Source: Streptomyces sp. NBC_01485
GTDB taxonomy: Bacteria; Actinomycetota; Actinomycetes; Streptomycetales; Streptomycetaceae
Length of the DNA: 64,000 nucleotides
Direction: 5' to 3'
Assembly (NCBI RefSeq): GCF_036227125.1
Contig: NZ_CP109435.1
Span: 4,216,001 to 4,280,000 of the forward strand
This document shows, piece by piece, positions 41,095 to 48,532 of this stretch. A program made the position numbers and the translations under genes. Numbering within the stretch: position 1 is the first letter of the stretch; each line of letters opens with the position of its first letter. The notes under the pieces were generated by a model that ran no database searches, had not been told where the DNA came from, and saw nothing but the letters and a program-made list of their open reading frames with translations.

Positions 41095-41540
41095 TTGAAC
41101 GCCAGACCAGCCCACCCCCCGCAGATCTACCGCCTCCGCACCCCCAACTCCCCCACCAGCCCCAAGATCTGCCGGGACACGGTCGCTCTTCTGCTTCAGG
41201 TGACCGGGCACGCCGAACTTCGGGACGCCGCAGGGCTGTTGGTGTCTGAGCTGGTGACGAATGTGGCTCTGCACACCGGCTCCCTCGCCGTCCGGCTCGA
41301 AGCCGTCGTTCGCCACGACCGCGTGCGGGTGTCCGTGTACGACGACGAGCCTGCCAGGCCCTCGGGCCCTTCGACTCCTGCCCACGACAGAGCGACGGTG
41401 GGCGCGGATTACTGCTCGTCGAGGCGATGGCGCAGGCGTGGGGTGTCGGGGCGGCGCATCCGTCGGATCCGATGGGAGCGTCCGGTCGGGGTGGCAAGCA
41501 CATCTGGTTCGAACTCCGCGACCAACCCACCCGTAGTTGA
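41095..41540 (+). pseudogene. GHKL anti-sigma-factor-like ATPase (AbaA/RsbW type), frameshifted
   Basis: The first frame (TTG 41095, GGGAG nine bases upstream) gives SPKICRDTVALLLQVTGHAE and the N-box region AAGLLVSELVTNVALHTGSL, then VRVSVYDDEPARP. Around 41361-41369 homology jumps by one base to another frame: FDSCPRQSDGGRGLLLVEAM, AQAWGVGAA, then GGKHIWFELRDQPT, ending at TGA 41538-41540. Together they form a complete RsbW-like kinase domain with the G2 box GGRGLLLVEAM. As it stands the first frame runs on to 41583 as nonsense. Either a real inactivation or an indel error. Confidence 0.82.
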
Positions 41541-41560
41541 CCTGCGCCCAGAGGGGGCAG

Positions 41561-41587
41561 GGTGCTATAGGAGTTCCCTATAGCACC
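41561..41587 (+). terminator. hairpin terminator after the anti-sigma gene
   Basis: GGTGCTATAGG (41561-41571) and CCTATAGCACC (41577-41587), perfect 11-bp stem with a 5-base loop, starting 20 bp after the restored stop codon. Confidence 0.8.
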
Positions 41588-41659
41588 TGCTGATATTTCG
41601 TCTTTGCCTCTCGTTGTTTTGCGAACGTACCGTGAAACCGCTCGGCGAGGTGCTCACCG

Positions 41660-41676
41660 CGAATTCTCCGAATTCG
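41660..41676. promoter_or_regulatory. palindrome upstream of the SDR gene
   Basis: CGAATTC-TCC-GAATTCG, 7-bp arms with a 3-bp spacer, 65 bp before the SDR start. Possible operator. Confidence 0.5.
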
Positions 41677-41741
41677 TGCTCGGTATGCGGCGATTCTTGT
41701 TTCGTCGAGCTGACTGACACGCTATTGAGAGGAACGGTGGC

Positions 41742-42512
41742 ATGACCACGATCGAGAACGGATCGGGAACGCGGGAACTCGTGGGAAAGCGGGCCCTGGT
41801 CACGGGTGGTTCTCGTGGAATCGGAGCGGCAGTCGTGCGCCAGCTCCTGGACGCGGGCGCCGAGGTGCTCACGACCGCCAGGTCGGCGACGAGTACGGTG
41901 CCGGAGGGGGCGGCCTTCGTGGCGGCCGACGTGCGGACACGGGCTGGAGCGGAGGCGCTCGCCGCGGCGGCGCAGGAGGTGCTCGGCGGGGTGGACGTCC
42001 TGGTCCACAACGCGGGCGGGGCGCGACCGTACGAGAGCACTACCGCCATCCCCGACGAGGAGTGGCAGGACCAGCTCGACCTGAACTACCTGGCCTCGGT
42101 GCGGCTGGACTCGCTGCTGGTACCGGGGATGCGGGAACGGCGTTCGGGGGTGATCGTGCACGTCTCCTCGGCCGCGGTTCCCGCCACGCCACCACCGTTC
42201 CTGCACTACACGGCGGCGAAGGCGGCGCTGGAGAACTACAGCCGGGGACTGGCCTCGGAGCTGGCCCCGTTCGGGATCCGGGTGAACACCGTGACTCCCG
42301 GCCGGGTCGCCACCCCCGGCGGCGAACTGACGCGGGAGCAGTGGGCGCGTCTGGACCCGTCGCAGGGCCAGAACAACACCACCGTGCCGCTGGGGCGCAT
42401 CGGTCAGCCCGACGACATCGCCCACGCGGTGCTGTTCCTCATGTCCGACCGGGCGAGCTGGCTGACCGGGAGCAATCTCGTCGTGGACGGCGGTGAATTC
42501 CCCAGGGGTTAA
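41742..42512 (+). CDS. SDR-family oxidoreductase
   Basis: A 256-residue classical short-chain dehydrogenase starting ATG ACC ACG (41742). Cofactor motif KRALVTGGSRGIGAAVVRQL (TGxxxGIG), NAG in VDVLVHNAGGARPY, catalytic Ser in VIVHVSSAAVP, YxxxK in FLHYTAAKAALENYSRG, and the end WLTGSNLVVDGGEF. Substrate not predictable. It converges with the LysR regulator gene, the stops overlapping by four bases; the regulator may control it. Confidence 0.95.
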   Translation: MTTIENGSGTRELVGKRALVTGGSRGIGAAVVRQLLDAGAEVLTTARSATSTVPEGAAFVAADVRTRAGAEALAAAAQEVLGGVDVLVHNAGGARPYESTTAIPDEEWQDQLDLNYLASVRLDSLLVPGMRERRSGVIVHVSSAAVPATPPPFLHYTAAKAALENYSRGLASELAPFGIRVNTVTPGRVATPGGELTREQWARLDPSQGQNNTTVPLGRIGQPDDIAHAVLFLMSDRASWLTGSNLVVDGGEFPRG

Positions 42513-43402
42513 CGCCGCGAGAAGGGAGCGGAATTGGACCAGGTCTCCTGGCGCAGGAGGTCGAGCAGGGCCGTCTCCGCCGGGCCCGCGCCGGGCCGGA
42601 GCACGGCGATGACGGGCTGGGACACGACCGGGAACACCGGGCGGACGAGGTGCTCGTGACCGTGGGGCACCGCGGAGGCCGGGACGAGGGTCACCCCCAG
42701 CCCGTGGGCGGCCCAGCGCACGGCCGTCGCCGTCTGGGACGCGCGGGCGGCCGTGGTCGGGGTCAGGTCGTTGTCCCGCAGCACGTTGAGCAGCACTCCG
42801 TCGAGCGCGCTGTCACGGTCGAACCTCACCCACGGCTCCCCCTCCAGTTCGCGCAACTCGACCCGGTCCGCAGTGAGTTGCCGGTGCCCGGTGCCCAGCA
42901 CCACGACGAACTCCTCGTCGCCGAGGTGGTGTGCGGCGGCGGGACTCCGCTCGCACGCCGCCATCAGCGCGAGGTCCAGCACGCCCCGGCGGCACAGCCG
43001 CTCCAGCTCGGCGGAGCTCGGCTCCTCGAATACGGTGACCTCCAGCCGCGGGAAGCGGCGGCGCAGTGCGCCCAGCGCGCCCGGCAACTGCCGCGTGCCG
43101 AAGCCCATCTGCACCGCGACCACCAGCTCGCCCACCAGCTCGTCGGCACCGGCACGCGCCGTCGCCCTCGCCCGCCGCGACGCGCTCACCGCGACCTCCG
43201 CCTCCCGCAGGAACGCGCGGCCGACCACGGTGGGCACCAGTCCGGTCGGCGTGCGGGCGAACAGTTTCACGCCGAGTTCGCGCTCCAGGCCGCGGATCTG
43301 CTGGGACACCGACGGTTGAGCGACGTGCAGCAGCTCCGCCGCCGCCGTCACCGAGCCCTTCTCGGCAACGGCCAGGGCGTACTCGTACTGACGAAGGCTC
43401 AT
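42509..43402 (-). CDS. LysR-family transcriptional regulator
   Basis: A 297-residue LysR protein. N-terminal wHTH MSLRQYEYALAVAEKGSVTA, AAELLHVAQPSVSQQIRGLE, RELGVKLFARTPTGLVPTVV; effector domain from about residue 90 (VGELVVAVQMGFGTRQLPGA) to the end. A palindrome of the type used for LysR autoregulation lies 29 bp before its start. It overlaps the SDR gene tail to tail, so control of the SDR would act in trans at 41660 or elsewhere. Effector unknown. Confidence 0.95.
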   Translation of the reverse strand: MSLRQYEYALAVAEKGSVTAAAELLHVAQPSVSQQIRGLERELGVKLFARTPTGLVPTVVGRAFLREAEVAVSASRRARATARAGADELVGELVVAVQMGFGTRQLPGALGALRRRFPRLEVTVFEEPSSAELERLCRRGVLDLALMAACERSPAAAHHLGDEEFVVVLGTGHRQLTADRVELRELEGEPWVRFDRDSALDGVLLNVLRDNDLTPTTAARASQTATAVRWAAHGLGVTLVPASAVPHGHEHLVRPVFPVVSQPVIAVLRPGAGPAETALLDLLRQETWSNSAPFSRR

Positions 43403-43430
43403 CGGCTCCCGTCCCCTCCATGCGGGTCGC

Positions 43431-43446
43431 TGTAACAGGTGTTACA
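43431..43446. promoter_or_regulatory. palindrome upstream of the LysR gene
   Basis: TGTAACA-GG-TGTTACA, perfect 7-bp arms, 29 bp before the LysR start. Likely autoregulatory operator. Confidence 0.55.
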
Positions 43447-43474
43447 ACACGGGAGGCGGCGCGTTTACTCCGCG

Positions 43475-43573
<99 letters not shown>

Positions 43574-43720
43574 GGCTTTGGCTCAGAGTGCGGGAGGTTG
43601 TCGGCTGGAGGAGACTGGATACGTCTCTCTTTTCATCGCCTCTTTCGTGCTCTTCAGCGTTGGCGAATTATTCGTTCACTCCGCCACTCCGTCACTCCGT
43701 CAATTCACGGGAGGAAGAGA

Positions 43721-44092
43721 ATGAGTACTACGCCTGCGAGCGTCAACGAATGGTACCTAGCCGGACTCATTTTCGGATGGGAGGCGCCCCAGTGCACTGC
43801 TCAAGCACCGGCGCCCCTCAACGACGAAACCCTCCAGGCCTACTTCCAAGGAGTTCAGGACGGAGGCGTCGCCCGTCTTGACTTCGAGGATCAGAAGGCC
43901 GCCGAGACGGACAATCCGGAGCCGGTGAATTACCCGACGATCGGGCCCGTCCCCGGGGGCGGTGTTCCGCTGGACGAATACCTCAAGGATCAACGAGAGC
44001 TCCTTGAAGGGCTTTTCCACCAGCACATGCCCCACATCGAGGTCCCGGAATACGAACCCTGGTATCCGCCCTTCGAGAGCGTGCCCCGGTAG
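43721..44092 (+). CDS. hypothetical protein (123 aa)
   Basis: It starts ATG AGT ACT (43721) after GGGAGGAAGAGA, a strong ribosome site. The product reads MSTTPASVNEWYLAGLIFGW then EAPQC, LNDETLQAYFQGVQDGGVA, FEDQKAAETDNPEPVNYPTI and a C-terminus DEYLKDQRELLEGLFHQHMP ending EPWYPPFESVP. It is acidic, has few Arg, and its third-position GC is lower than its neighbours, suggesting an acquired gene. Not recognised. It stands alone, followed after 60 bp by a broken imine-reductase gene. The long non-coding stretch upstream (43447-43720) has tandem CACTCCG units next to the start region. Confidence 0.65.
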   Translation: MSTTPASVNEWYLAGLIFGWEAPQCTAQAPAPLNDETLQAYFQGVQDGGVARLDFEDQKAAETDNPEPVNYPTIGPVPGGGVPLDEYLKDQRELLEGLFHQHMPHIEVPEYEPWYPPFESVPR

Positions 44093-44153
44093 GCGGTTCG
44101 GGCAACCTAACCCGGGGTAACCACCCACTAAAAGGTGCGTACTTGAACGCCTG

Positions 44154-44657
44154 ATGATCGGTGTCCCTGAGGCCGGCGGTTACGTCTTCTACAGCGGCTC
44201 CCGGGAGGTGTTCGAGCAGTGCCGGCAGACGCTGGGCGTCCCGGCCCGTACGACCTACGTCGGTGAGAACGCGGGCTTCGCGGCACTGCACGACGTGGCC
44301 CTGCTCAGCGCCATGTACGGGATGTTCGCCGGCGTCGCGCACGCATTCGCCCTGGTCCGCGAGGAGGACATCGACCCCGCCTCGCTCGCCCCGTTGCTCG
44401 CCGACTGGCTCGTCGCGATGGCCCCGTCCGTCCATCAGACCGCCGAGCAACTGCGCAGCGGCGACTACACCAAGGGCGTCGTCTCGAATCTCGCCATGCA
44501 GGTGGCCGGTGCGCCGACGTTCCTGAGCACCGCCGAGCAGCAGGGTGTCAGTCCCGAACTGCTCAGCCCGTTCTTCGCGTTGATGCGGCGCCGCCTCGCG
44601 GAGGGCGGGGGTGCGGAGGAGGGGCTGACGGGTGTGATCGATCTGTTGGTGGGCTGA
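44154..44657 (+). pseudogene. C-terminal remnant of an imine-reductase-like NADP oxidoreductase
   Basis: The 167-residue frame opens MIGVPEAGGYVFYSGSREVF and continues TYVGENAGFAALHDVALLSA, MYGMFAGVAHAFALV and QLRSGDYTKGVVSNLAMQVA. This is the helical C-terminal half of imine reductases and related 6-phosphogluconate-dehydrogenase-like enzymes (MGVPEA...YSGS, then the ALHDVALL...MYG helix). The N-terminal Rossmann domain, about 110 residues with GxGxxG, is missing upstream. A 5' deletion is the simplest reading. The remnant cannot bind NADP. Confidence 0.75.
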
Positions 44658-44725
44658 CGACCGGCCGCGTGCCGCAGGATCCGCGGGCAGGTCCTACAGG
44701 TCCTACGGGTCCTACTCTGCGTCCC

Positions 44726-45607
44726 ATGCGCCTCGATCCCCTTCCCCTCAGTCCCGGCCTCGGCAACCCCGCCCCGCTCCTCGCCGAACTCACCGCCCTC
44801 CATGCCTCCCACCACTCGTTTCACGTCCTCTGCGGTGGCATTCGGCCGGAGCAGGTGGTGGTAGCGCTTGCGGAGGAGGTCGCGAATCCGGGTGTCGAGG
44901 TGTTGGTCGCGCGGAGTGAGGGGCGGCTCGTCGGGGTGGTGGTGGTCGCCCTCGGTCGGCATCCCGATCCGGCCGAACCCGAGCCCGAGCCCGAGCCCGA
45001 ACCCGAACCCGAACCCGCCCGTCCCGATCGCGCCGAGCCCGGCCCCCGGATCAAGTTGCTCATCGTCGATGCGAGTGTGCAGGGACAGGGGCAGGGGTAC
45101 GGGCGGGGGATCGTCGCGTTGGTCGAGGAGCGGTTTCGGGCTGACGGGTGTGGGGAATTGCTGCGGGACCGTCAGGCCGGGCGGGTGGCCGTCGTCGATC
45201 CCGGCGGGGCCGTTCTGCTCTTCCGGTACTACAACGTCGAGGACGGCGTGCACTGGGCGTTGCCCGGGGGTGGGCTGGAGGAGGGGGAGTCGCCGCGCGA
45301 GGGCGCCCTGCGGGAGCTGGGCGAGGAGACCGGGTGGACGGATCTGGAGCCCGGGCCGCTGCTGTTCACCTGGGAGCACGATTTCGTGCGCGCCGGCATC
45401 CTCGTCCGGCAGCACGATCACATCTACGTCACCGCCGGGCCGCGCCGTGAGCCCGCCGGGGCCGACCTCGCGGCCGCCCACGCCTCGGACGGCATCCTCG
45501 GCTGGCGCTGGTGGACGCGTGCGGAGCTCGCCGAGGAGGCGGGGTCGGTGTGGCCGTCCGGTCTTGCCCGGCTGCTCGACGCGTGGGAGGCGGACACCGG
45601 GCGGTGA
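44726..45607 (+). CDS. GNAT-Nudix fusion protein
   Basis: A 293-residue protein starting ATG CGC CTC (44726). Residues about 1-145 are a GNAT-like acetyltransferase part (VLVARSEGRLVGVVVVALG, a Pro-Glu repeat, LLIVDASVQGQGQGYGRGIV, ALVEERFRADGCGELL) that stops before the usual C-terminal motif. At RDRQAGRVAVVDPGGAVLLF it passes directly into a Nudix hydrolase with an intact Nudix box GGLEEGESPREGALRELGEE (then TGW). The junction looks like a deletion that joined a GNAT gene to a Nudix gene. The Nudix half should still hydrolyse a nucleoside-diphosphate-linked substrate; the GNAT half may be inactive. Confidence 0.82.
   Translation: MRLDPLPLSPGLGNPAPLLAELTALHASHHSFHVLCGGIRPEQVVVALAEEVANPGVEVLVARSEGRLVGVVVVALGRHPDPAEPEPEPEPEPEPEPARPDRAEPGPRIKLLIVDASVQGQGQGYGRGIVALVEERFRADGCGELLRDRQAGRVAVVDPGGAVLLFRYYNVEDGVHWALPGGGLEEGESPREGALRELGEETGWTDLEPGPLLFTWEHDFVRAGILVRQHDHIYVTAGPRREPAGADLAAAHASDGILGWRWWTRAELAEEAGSVWPSGLARLLDAWEADTGR
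44974..45019. repeat. hexanucleotide repeat coding a Pro-Glu tract
   Basis: GAGCCC/GAACCC units encode alternating Pro and Glu (about residues 84-98) inside the GNAT part of the fusion protein. Length changes stay in frame. Confidence 0.85.
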
Positions 45608-45611
45608 CGGC

Positions 45612-47051
45612 TCAGGGGCGGCGCGGCGGCTTGCCCTCGCCGTACAGCCAGTCCGACCAGATCTCGTCGAAGTCCGCGTCGGGCGCCGCCTTTTCGACGT
45701 ACGCCGTGAAGGCGGCCGTGTCCGCGTTGGCGTGGCGGTGGGCGGCGGCCCAGCCCTGGACGAGGTCGTAGAAGGTGTCGTCGCCGACGGTCTGGCGGAT
45801 GCGGTGGATCACCATCGCGCCGCGCTGGTAGACGGGGGTGTCGGAGATGTGGGCGGCGGTGGCCGGTTTCGCGGGTGGGAAGGACCACAGGTCCTTGTAC
45901 TCGTCCTCGCCGTGGTCGTACAGGGTCGTGAACGTCTGTTCCGCCGTCGCGCCGCCCTCGTCCTCCGTCCACAGCCACTCGGCGTAGGTCGCGAAGCCCT
46001 CGTTCAGCCACATGTCCTGCCAGCTCTTCGGTGTGACGGAGTCGCCGAACCACTGGTGCGCGGTCTCGTGGACGAGGGTCACGAGGTCGGGGGCGCCGGG
46101 GTAGAAGGGACGGTTCTGGGTCTCCAGGGCGTAGCCGGCGTCCCCGGGACGGTCGACGATCGCGCCGGTCGAGGAGAAGGGGTACGGGCCGAAGTTGTAC
46201 TCCGCCCACTCCATGGCCTCGGGGAGCCGGGCCAGTACCTTGCGACTCGCGGCCGTCTGCGTCGGGTCGACCGCTACGTACACCGGGAGGCCGTCCTTCG
46301 TAGACGTGCGGGTGAGCGTGTAGCGGCCGATCGCGAGTGTCGCCGCGTAGCTCGCCATCGGCTCCGCGGTGTGCCAGGTGAAGGTCCTGCGGCCGTCGGC
46401 CGTCGTGCGCTCACTCTTCAACTCGCCGTTGGAGACTGCCGTCAGGCCCTTCGGGACCGTGACCTCGACGTCGTACGACGCCTTGTCGGAGGGGTGGTGG
46501 TTGCCGGGGAACCAGGCCATGGAGCCGGTCGGTTCGCCGAGGGCGAGCGCACCGTCCGCGGTGCGCAGCCAGCCCTCCTTCGAGCCGTCCGGGTCGGTGA
46601 TCGCGCGCGGGCTGCCGGAGTAGCGGACCTCGGTCTCGAAGGCCTCGCCCTCGGTGAGGGTGTCGGGCGGGCGGACGGTCAGCTCCTGGCCGTCCCGGTC
46701 GTACTCGGCCGCCCTGCCCCCGACGGTCACCTTCTCGACCTCCATGCCCGCCAGGTCCAGGTCGAAGGCGGAGAGGTCCTCGGTCGCGCGGGCCGTGATG
46801 ACGGCGGTGCCGGTGAGACGGTCGCCGTCGGGGGTGTAGGCGAGGGTGAGGCCGTAGTGGGAGACGTCGTAGCCGCCGTTGCCCGCCTTCGGGAAGTACG
46901 GGTCGCCCAGGCCCGGAGCACCTTCGGAGCCGTCCCGCCCACCGTGCCGTCCACCATCCTGCGAGCCCTCTTGCGAGCCGTCGCACGCGGTGAGGGTCAG
47001 GGCTAAGGCCAGGAGCACGGCGGGCGGGACAAGGCGCGCGGATCGGGGCAT
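45612..47051 (-). CDS. secreted M1-family zinc metallopeptidase lipoprotein
   Basis: A 479-residue protein starting ATG CCC CGA (47049-47051). A lipoprotein signal (LVPPAVLLALALTLTACDGS, lipobox LTAC) is followed by a Gly/Asp/His-rich linker and then the M1 aminopeptidase fold: YDVSHYGLTLAYTPDGDRLT, MAWFPGNHHPSDKASYDVEV, the zinc site HETAHQWFGDSVTPKSWQDM followed by WLNEGFATYAEW (HExxH-x18-E), and PVYQRGAMVIHRIR. It should sit outside the membrane and trim peptides. Its stop lies four bases from the stop of the GNAT-Nudix gene. Confidence 0.93.
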   Translation of the reverse strand: MPRSARLVPPAVLLALALTLTACDGSQEGSQDGGRHGGRDGSEGAPGLGDPYFPKAGNGGYDVSHYGLTLAYTPDGDRLTGTAVITARATEDLSAFDLDLAGMEVEKVTVGGRAAEYDRDGQELTVRPPDTLTEGEAFETEVRYSGSPRAITDPDGSKEGWLRTADGALALGEPTGSMAWFPGNHHPSDKASYDVEVTVPKGLTAVSNGELKSERTTADGRRTFTWHTAEPMASYAATLAIGRYTLTRTSTKDGLPVYVAVDPTQTAASRKVLARLPEAMEWAEYNFGPYPFSSTGAIVDRPGDAGYALETQNRPFYPGAPDLVTLVHETAHQWFGDSVTPKSWQDMWLNEGFATYAEWLWTEDEGGATAEQTFTTLYDHGEDEYKDLWSFPPAKPATAAHISDTPVYQRGAMVIHRIRQTVGDDTFYDLVQGWAAAHRHANADTAAFTAYVEKAAPDADFDEIWSDWLYGEGKPPRRP

Positions 47052-47109
47052 GTCAGCGATCTTATGGCGGCGTCGGGGCCGGGCGCAGGGGCGTGACACC
47101 ATCGCCTAC

Positions 47110-47610
47110 GTGCTCGATATCGGCTACGCCCTCTCCAACCGCTTCCCGGACCCGCCGCAGACGGACTACCGCCGCGCGGACGTCCGCACCCTGCGCCACG
47201 ACCTGTTCTGCGGCGACGTCTACCTCGCCGACACGAAGGCCGACCGCGAGGTGTCCACAGCCTGGGGATGGGTGCCGGTGCTGGACTTCGCGTGGGCGCT
47301 GTGCGACATCGTGGAGCGGATCGACCAGGACCCGGCGGGCTCCCGCGCCTCCCGCCCCCAGTACGCCGAACTGGACTTCACCGAGTCCACCGACCGCATG
47401 GTCTTCGAGCGCCGCTTCGGCTGGGTGGAGATCGAGGCCGACTGGATGCGGGTGGAGGAGCCCGCGCTCACCTTCTCCCACGCCGAACTCCGCCGCGAGG
47501 CCCGCGACTTCCTGCACGACCTCCTCGCCGACCTGACCGACCTGCACGACGACCTGGGGGAGAACCCGGCGATCTGGACGTTGCAGGCGAAGTTTCCCCG
47601 GCTGAAGTAA
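47110..47610 (+). CDS. hypothetical protein (166 aa)
   Basis: The GTG start (47110) gives VLDIGYALSNRFPDPPQTDY, then VRTLRHDLFCGDVYLADTKA, GWVPVLDFAWALCDIVERID and FGWVEIEADWMRVEEPALTF, with an acidic helical C-terminus (LHDLLADLTDLHDDLGENPA). Well-structured globular protein without signal peptide. I recall similar sequences in other Streptomyces, annotated only as hypothetical. It is divergent from the M1 peptidase gene, with 58 bp between the starts. Confidence 0.72.
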   Translation: MLDIGYALSNRFPDPPQTDYRRADVRTLRHDLFCGDVYLADTKADREVSTAWGWVPVLDFAWALCDIVERIDQDPAGSRASRPQYAELDFTESTDRMVFERRFGWVEIEADWMRVEEPALTFSHAELRREARDFLHDLLADLTDLHDDLGENPAIWTLQAKFPRLK

Positions 47611-47684
47611 GACTCCGGCCGGCCCGTCCCGCCCTGCCTCCGGCCCGTCAGCCCCTCCCTTCAGCTCGCAGCCCCCTCCCCTTC

Positions 47685-48383
47685 TCAGCCCTCCACCCTG
47701 ATCCCCAGCTCCCCCGCCAACACCGGTGCCAGGTCCAGGAGTTGGGCCGTGCTGATCACCGCGCCCGACAGGCGGTCCACACCGCCCGCGATGCCCAGTT
47801 CCGTCACTCCGCGCAGGTCCACGTCCGTCAGGGTCGCCGCGGTGAGGTCGGCGGACTTCAGGGCGCAGTCGATGAACTCGACGCGTTCCAGGCGGGCGCC
47901 GCCGAAGTCCGGTTCGACCAGGACGCAGGCCTCGAAGACGACGTCCCGCAGCCGCGCCTGGCGCAGGTTCAGGTAGTCGATCTTGCCGCCGCGGATCACC
48001 ACCCGTTCCAGGACGGCGCCGTACAACTGCGTACCGCCCAGCCGGGCGTCGACCAGCTCGACGTCCCGCAGGGTAGCCTCCGCCAGGTTCGTGCCGACGC
48101 CCCGGATGCCGGTGAGGGACGAGTCGAGGAAGCGGGCGTGACGCAACCGGGTCTCGTCCAGCGCGCAGCCTCTCAGGGCGCAGTCCATGAAACGGGCGCC
48201 CCCGCCGTCCTGCCCGGCGAGGTCCAGCTCGCGGAACTCCACACCGTCGTAGTCCCCGTCGGGCTCCAGCTCCCCGCCCCCGTACGGCTCCAGCGCGGGC
48301 AGCCGCACCTCCGGACGCTTCGCGCCCTTCACCACCCTGGCCCCCGCCCCGACCCTGACCTCACCACTCGCTCGCCTCGCCAT
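47685..48383 (-). CDS. pentapeptide-repeat protein
   Basis: A 232-residue protein starting ATG GCG AGG (48381-48383). From about residue 50 it follows the A(D/N)LxX pentapeptide pattern: GVEFRELDLAGQDGGGARFM, DCALRGCALDETRLRHARFL, TNLAEATLRDVELVDARLGG, CALKSADLTAATLTDVDLRG. Such repeats form a right-handed beta-helix; some members mimic DNA and protect gyrase (Qnr, MfpA), but that role cannot be inferred from sequence alone. No membrane segment. Divergent from the MFS exporter gene. Confidence 0.88.
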   Translation of the reverse strand: MARRASGEVRVGAGARVVKGAKRPEVRLPALEPYGGGELEPDGDYDGVEFRELDLAGQDGGGARFMDCALRGCALDETRLRHARFLDSSLTGIRGVGTNLAEATLRDVELVDARLGGTQLYGAVLERVVIRGGKIDYLNLRQARLRDVVFEACVLVEPDFGGARLERVEFIDCALKSADLTAATLTDVDLRGVTELGIAGGVDRLSGAVISTAQLLDLAPVLAGELGIRVEG

Positions 48384-48532
48384 ACCCCCCATGCTGCACC
48401 CCACCACTGACAATCCCCCCTCCACCCCCGGGTCCCCCACCCCAGCCCCCAGCCCCCAGGCACCAGGCACCAGGGAGGACACGGGGATGCCACGGGGATG
48501 CGATTCGTGCCGATTCATGGTCTTCTGTCTCA

